Assembly: GCF_036237275.1 (NCBI RefSeq)
Contig: NZ_CP108352.1
Coordinates: forward strand, 6,138,001-6,202,000
Reading direction: 5' to 3'
DNA length: 64,000 nt
Source of the DNA: Streptomyces sp. NBC_01353
GTDB lineage: Bacteria; Actinomycetota; Actinomycetes; Streptomycetales; Streptomycetaceae
Both the position numbers and the translations under genes were made by a program. The notes below the pieces were generated by a model. The model saw only the letters and a list, made by a program, of their open reading frames with translations. It ran no database searches and was not told where the DNA came from. Positions 62,992 to 64,000 of this stretch are shown one piece after another; position 1 is the stretch's first letter; every line of letters begins with the position of its first letter.

Positions 62992-64000
62992 ATGCAGCTG
63001 CGCTACAACTTTCGTGTGTATCCGGATGCCTCGCAGCGCTCCGCGCTGGCGAAGGCGTTCGGGTGCGCTCGTGTGGTGTGGAACGACTGTCTGCGTGATC
63101 GCAGAGAGGCGCATGCGGCGGGCCTGCCGTATGTGAAGTCGGCAGAGTTGTCCCGCGTGCGTATCACGCAGGCCAAGCGCAACGCAGAACGTGCTTGGCT
63201 GGCGGACGTGTCGGCGGTCGTGCTGCAACAGTCCCTACGGGATCTGGACACCGCCTACAAGAACTTCTTCGACTCCGTCGGCGGTAAACGCAAGGGGCGG
63301 AGGGTATCCCCACCCCGGTACAAGTCGAAGAAGGACGCGCGCCAGTCGATCCGGCTGAACACCAACGCCTTCTCTCTCCAGGAGGACGGCCGCGTGTATG
63401 TGGCCAAGATCGGCACCATCAAGGTGAAATGGTCGCGGCGGCTTCCGGCCGCACCCACGTCCCTCACGGTCGTCCTGGATTCGTCGGGTCGGTACTTCAT
63501 GAGTTTTGTCGTGAACACCGAACCGGAGGTTCTGCCTGAGGTCGAGTCCGAGGTCGGTATCGACCTGGGACTCACAACCTTCGCCGTCCTGTCCGACGGC
63601 ACGAAGATCTCGTCTCCGAGGTTCCTGCGTCGCTCCGAGAAGAAGCTCAGGCGACTGCAGAAGGACTTGTCCCGGAAGGTGAAGGGGTCGAAGAACCGGG
63701 CCAAGGCTCGGATCAAGTTGGCGCGGCAGCATGCCAAAGTGGCCGACCGGCGGCGGGACTGGCACCACAAGGCATCCACACAGATCATCCGCGACAACCA
63801 AGCGGTGTATGTGGAAGACCTCGCGGTAGCCGGGCTTGCCCGCACACGCCTGGCCAAGTCCGTACACGACGCTGGATGGTCCGCGTTCGTGAATATGCTG
63901 GAGTACAAGGCTGCCAGACACGGACGGTACTTCGGGAAGATCGGCCGCTTCGAGCCGACCTCCCAGGTCTGCTCCTCCTGCGGCATCAAGGACGGCCCCA
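62992..64000 (+). CDS. tnpB: TnpB RNA-guided nuclease of an IS200/IS605-type element (3' end outside window)
   Basis: From ATG 62992 an uninterrupted frame of 336 codons runs off the window edge. The N-terminus LRYNFRVYPDASQRSALAKA is OrfB-like. The RuvC-like active site is seen as VGIDLGLTTFAVLSDG (Asp191) and VYVEDLAVAGL (Glu275). The start of the zinc finger, TSQVCSSCG (Cys327, Cys330), is the last visible part. No tnpA is adjacent, as in IS1341-type elements. TnpB proteins use a guide RNA from the element's 3' end, which would lie beyond the window. Codon use is less GC-biased than in its neighbours, consistent with acquisition. Confidence 0.93.
   Translation, partial: MQLRYNFRVYPDASQRSALAKAFGCARVVWNDCLRDRREAHAAGLPYVKSAELSRVRITQAKRNAERAWLADVSAVVLQQSLRDLDTAYKNFFDSVGGKRKGRRVSPPRYKSKKDARQSIRLNTNAFSLQEDGRVYVAKIGTIKVKWSRRLPAAPTSLTVVLDSSGRYFMSFVVNTEPEVLPEVESEVGIDLGLTTFAVLSDGTKISSPRFLRRSEKKLRRLQKDLSRKVKGSKNRAKARIKLARQHAKVADRRRDWHHKASTQIIRDNQAVYVEDLAVAGLARTRLAKSVHDAGWSAFVNMLEYKAARHGRYFGKIGRFEPTSQVCSSCGIKDGP

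Overview
The window is chromosomal DNA of a high-GC actinomycete, almost certainly a Streptomyces. The grounds are the very GC-rich third codon positions, the frequent GTG starts, the 4-bp GTGA/ATGA gene overlaps, and a gene order (panB, nadE, glnA2-type glutamine synthetase, glnE, malEFG-aglA, pullulanase, glnII) that matches, from memory, the S. coelicolor core region around SCO2198-SCO2260. No tRNA, rRNA, CRISPR array or prophage was seen. The only mobile DNA is a tnpB gene that runs off the right edge.

Layout. 1-4.9 kb: the 3' part of a SARP/AfsR-type regulator facing a DrrAB-like ABC exporter, which has helically phased 11-bp repeats in its promoter. 4.9-15.4 kb: panB, an EEP-fold membrane protein, an MFS exporter, nadE, small membrane and regulatory proteins, and a DUF305/DUF3105 secreted-protein operon. 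15.6-25 kb: glnA2-type GS, AraC/VOC genes, small enzymes, a secreted PIG-L deacetylase and glnE. 25-29.8 kb: a TetR-controlled amino-acid permease/YtcJ amidohydrolase pair and a PAP2 membrane protein. 29.8-46.3 kb: a maltose/maltodextrin regulon, in which malEFG is flanked on both sides by an alpha-glucosidase plus LacI repressor module and followed by a secreted amylase and a giant amylopullulanase. 46.4-58.4 kb: accessory enzymes and regulators, a putative di-iron oxygenase/reductase pair, a sigma-like protein fused to a membrane anchor, a MerR remnant, a phosphatase, a DUF1996 protein and an epimerase. 58.6-62.7 kb: a PepSY pair with metal-ligand-rich segments, a receiverless winged-helix protein, and glnII with a GlnR-type box. 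63-64 kb: tnpB.

How the genes work together. Starch is hydrolysed outside the cell by the amylase and amylopullulanase. Maltodextrins enter through MalEFG, whose ATPase is not in the window and is presumably the shared MsiK. They are then cleaved by two cytoplasmic GH13 glucosidases. Candidate operators with the same YTTGC-N11-GCAAR geometry precede malE and the amylase gene. Nitrogen metabolism is represented by glnII, the GS adenylyltransferase glnE and a glnA2-type synthetase.

The most unusual structural feature is a set of short tandem arrays in intergenic DNA, with units of 11, 13, 14 and about 19 bp. Three of them begin at or run through the stop codon of a neighbouring gene, and the 13-bp array has a 39-bp higher-order period. 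Other points worth checking are a perfect 33-bp palindrome at the edge of a low-complexity insertion in one alpha-glucosidase, the mirrored glucosidase/LacI modules, the degenerate sigma/membrane fusion, and the di-iron oxygenase/reductase operon with a likely leaderless promoter.
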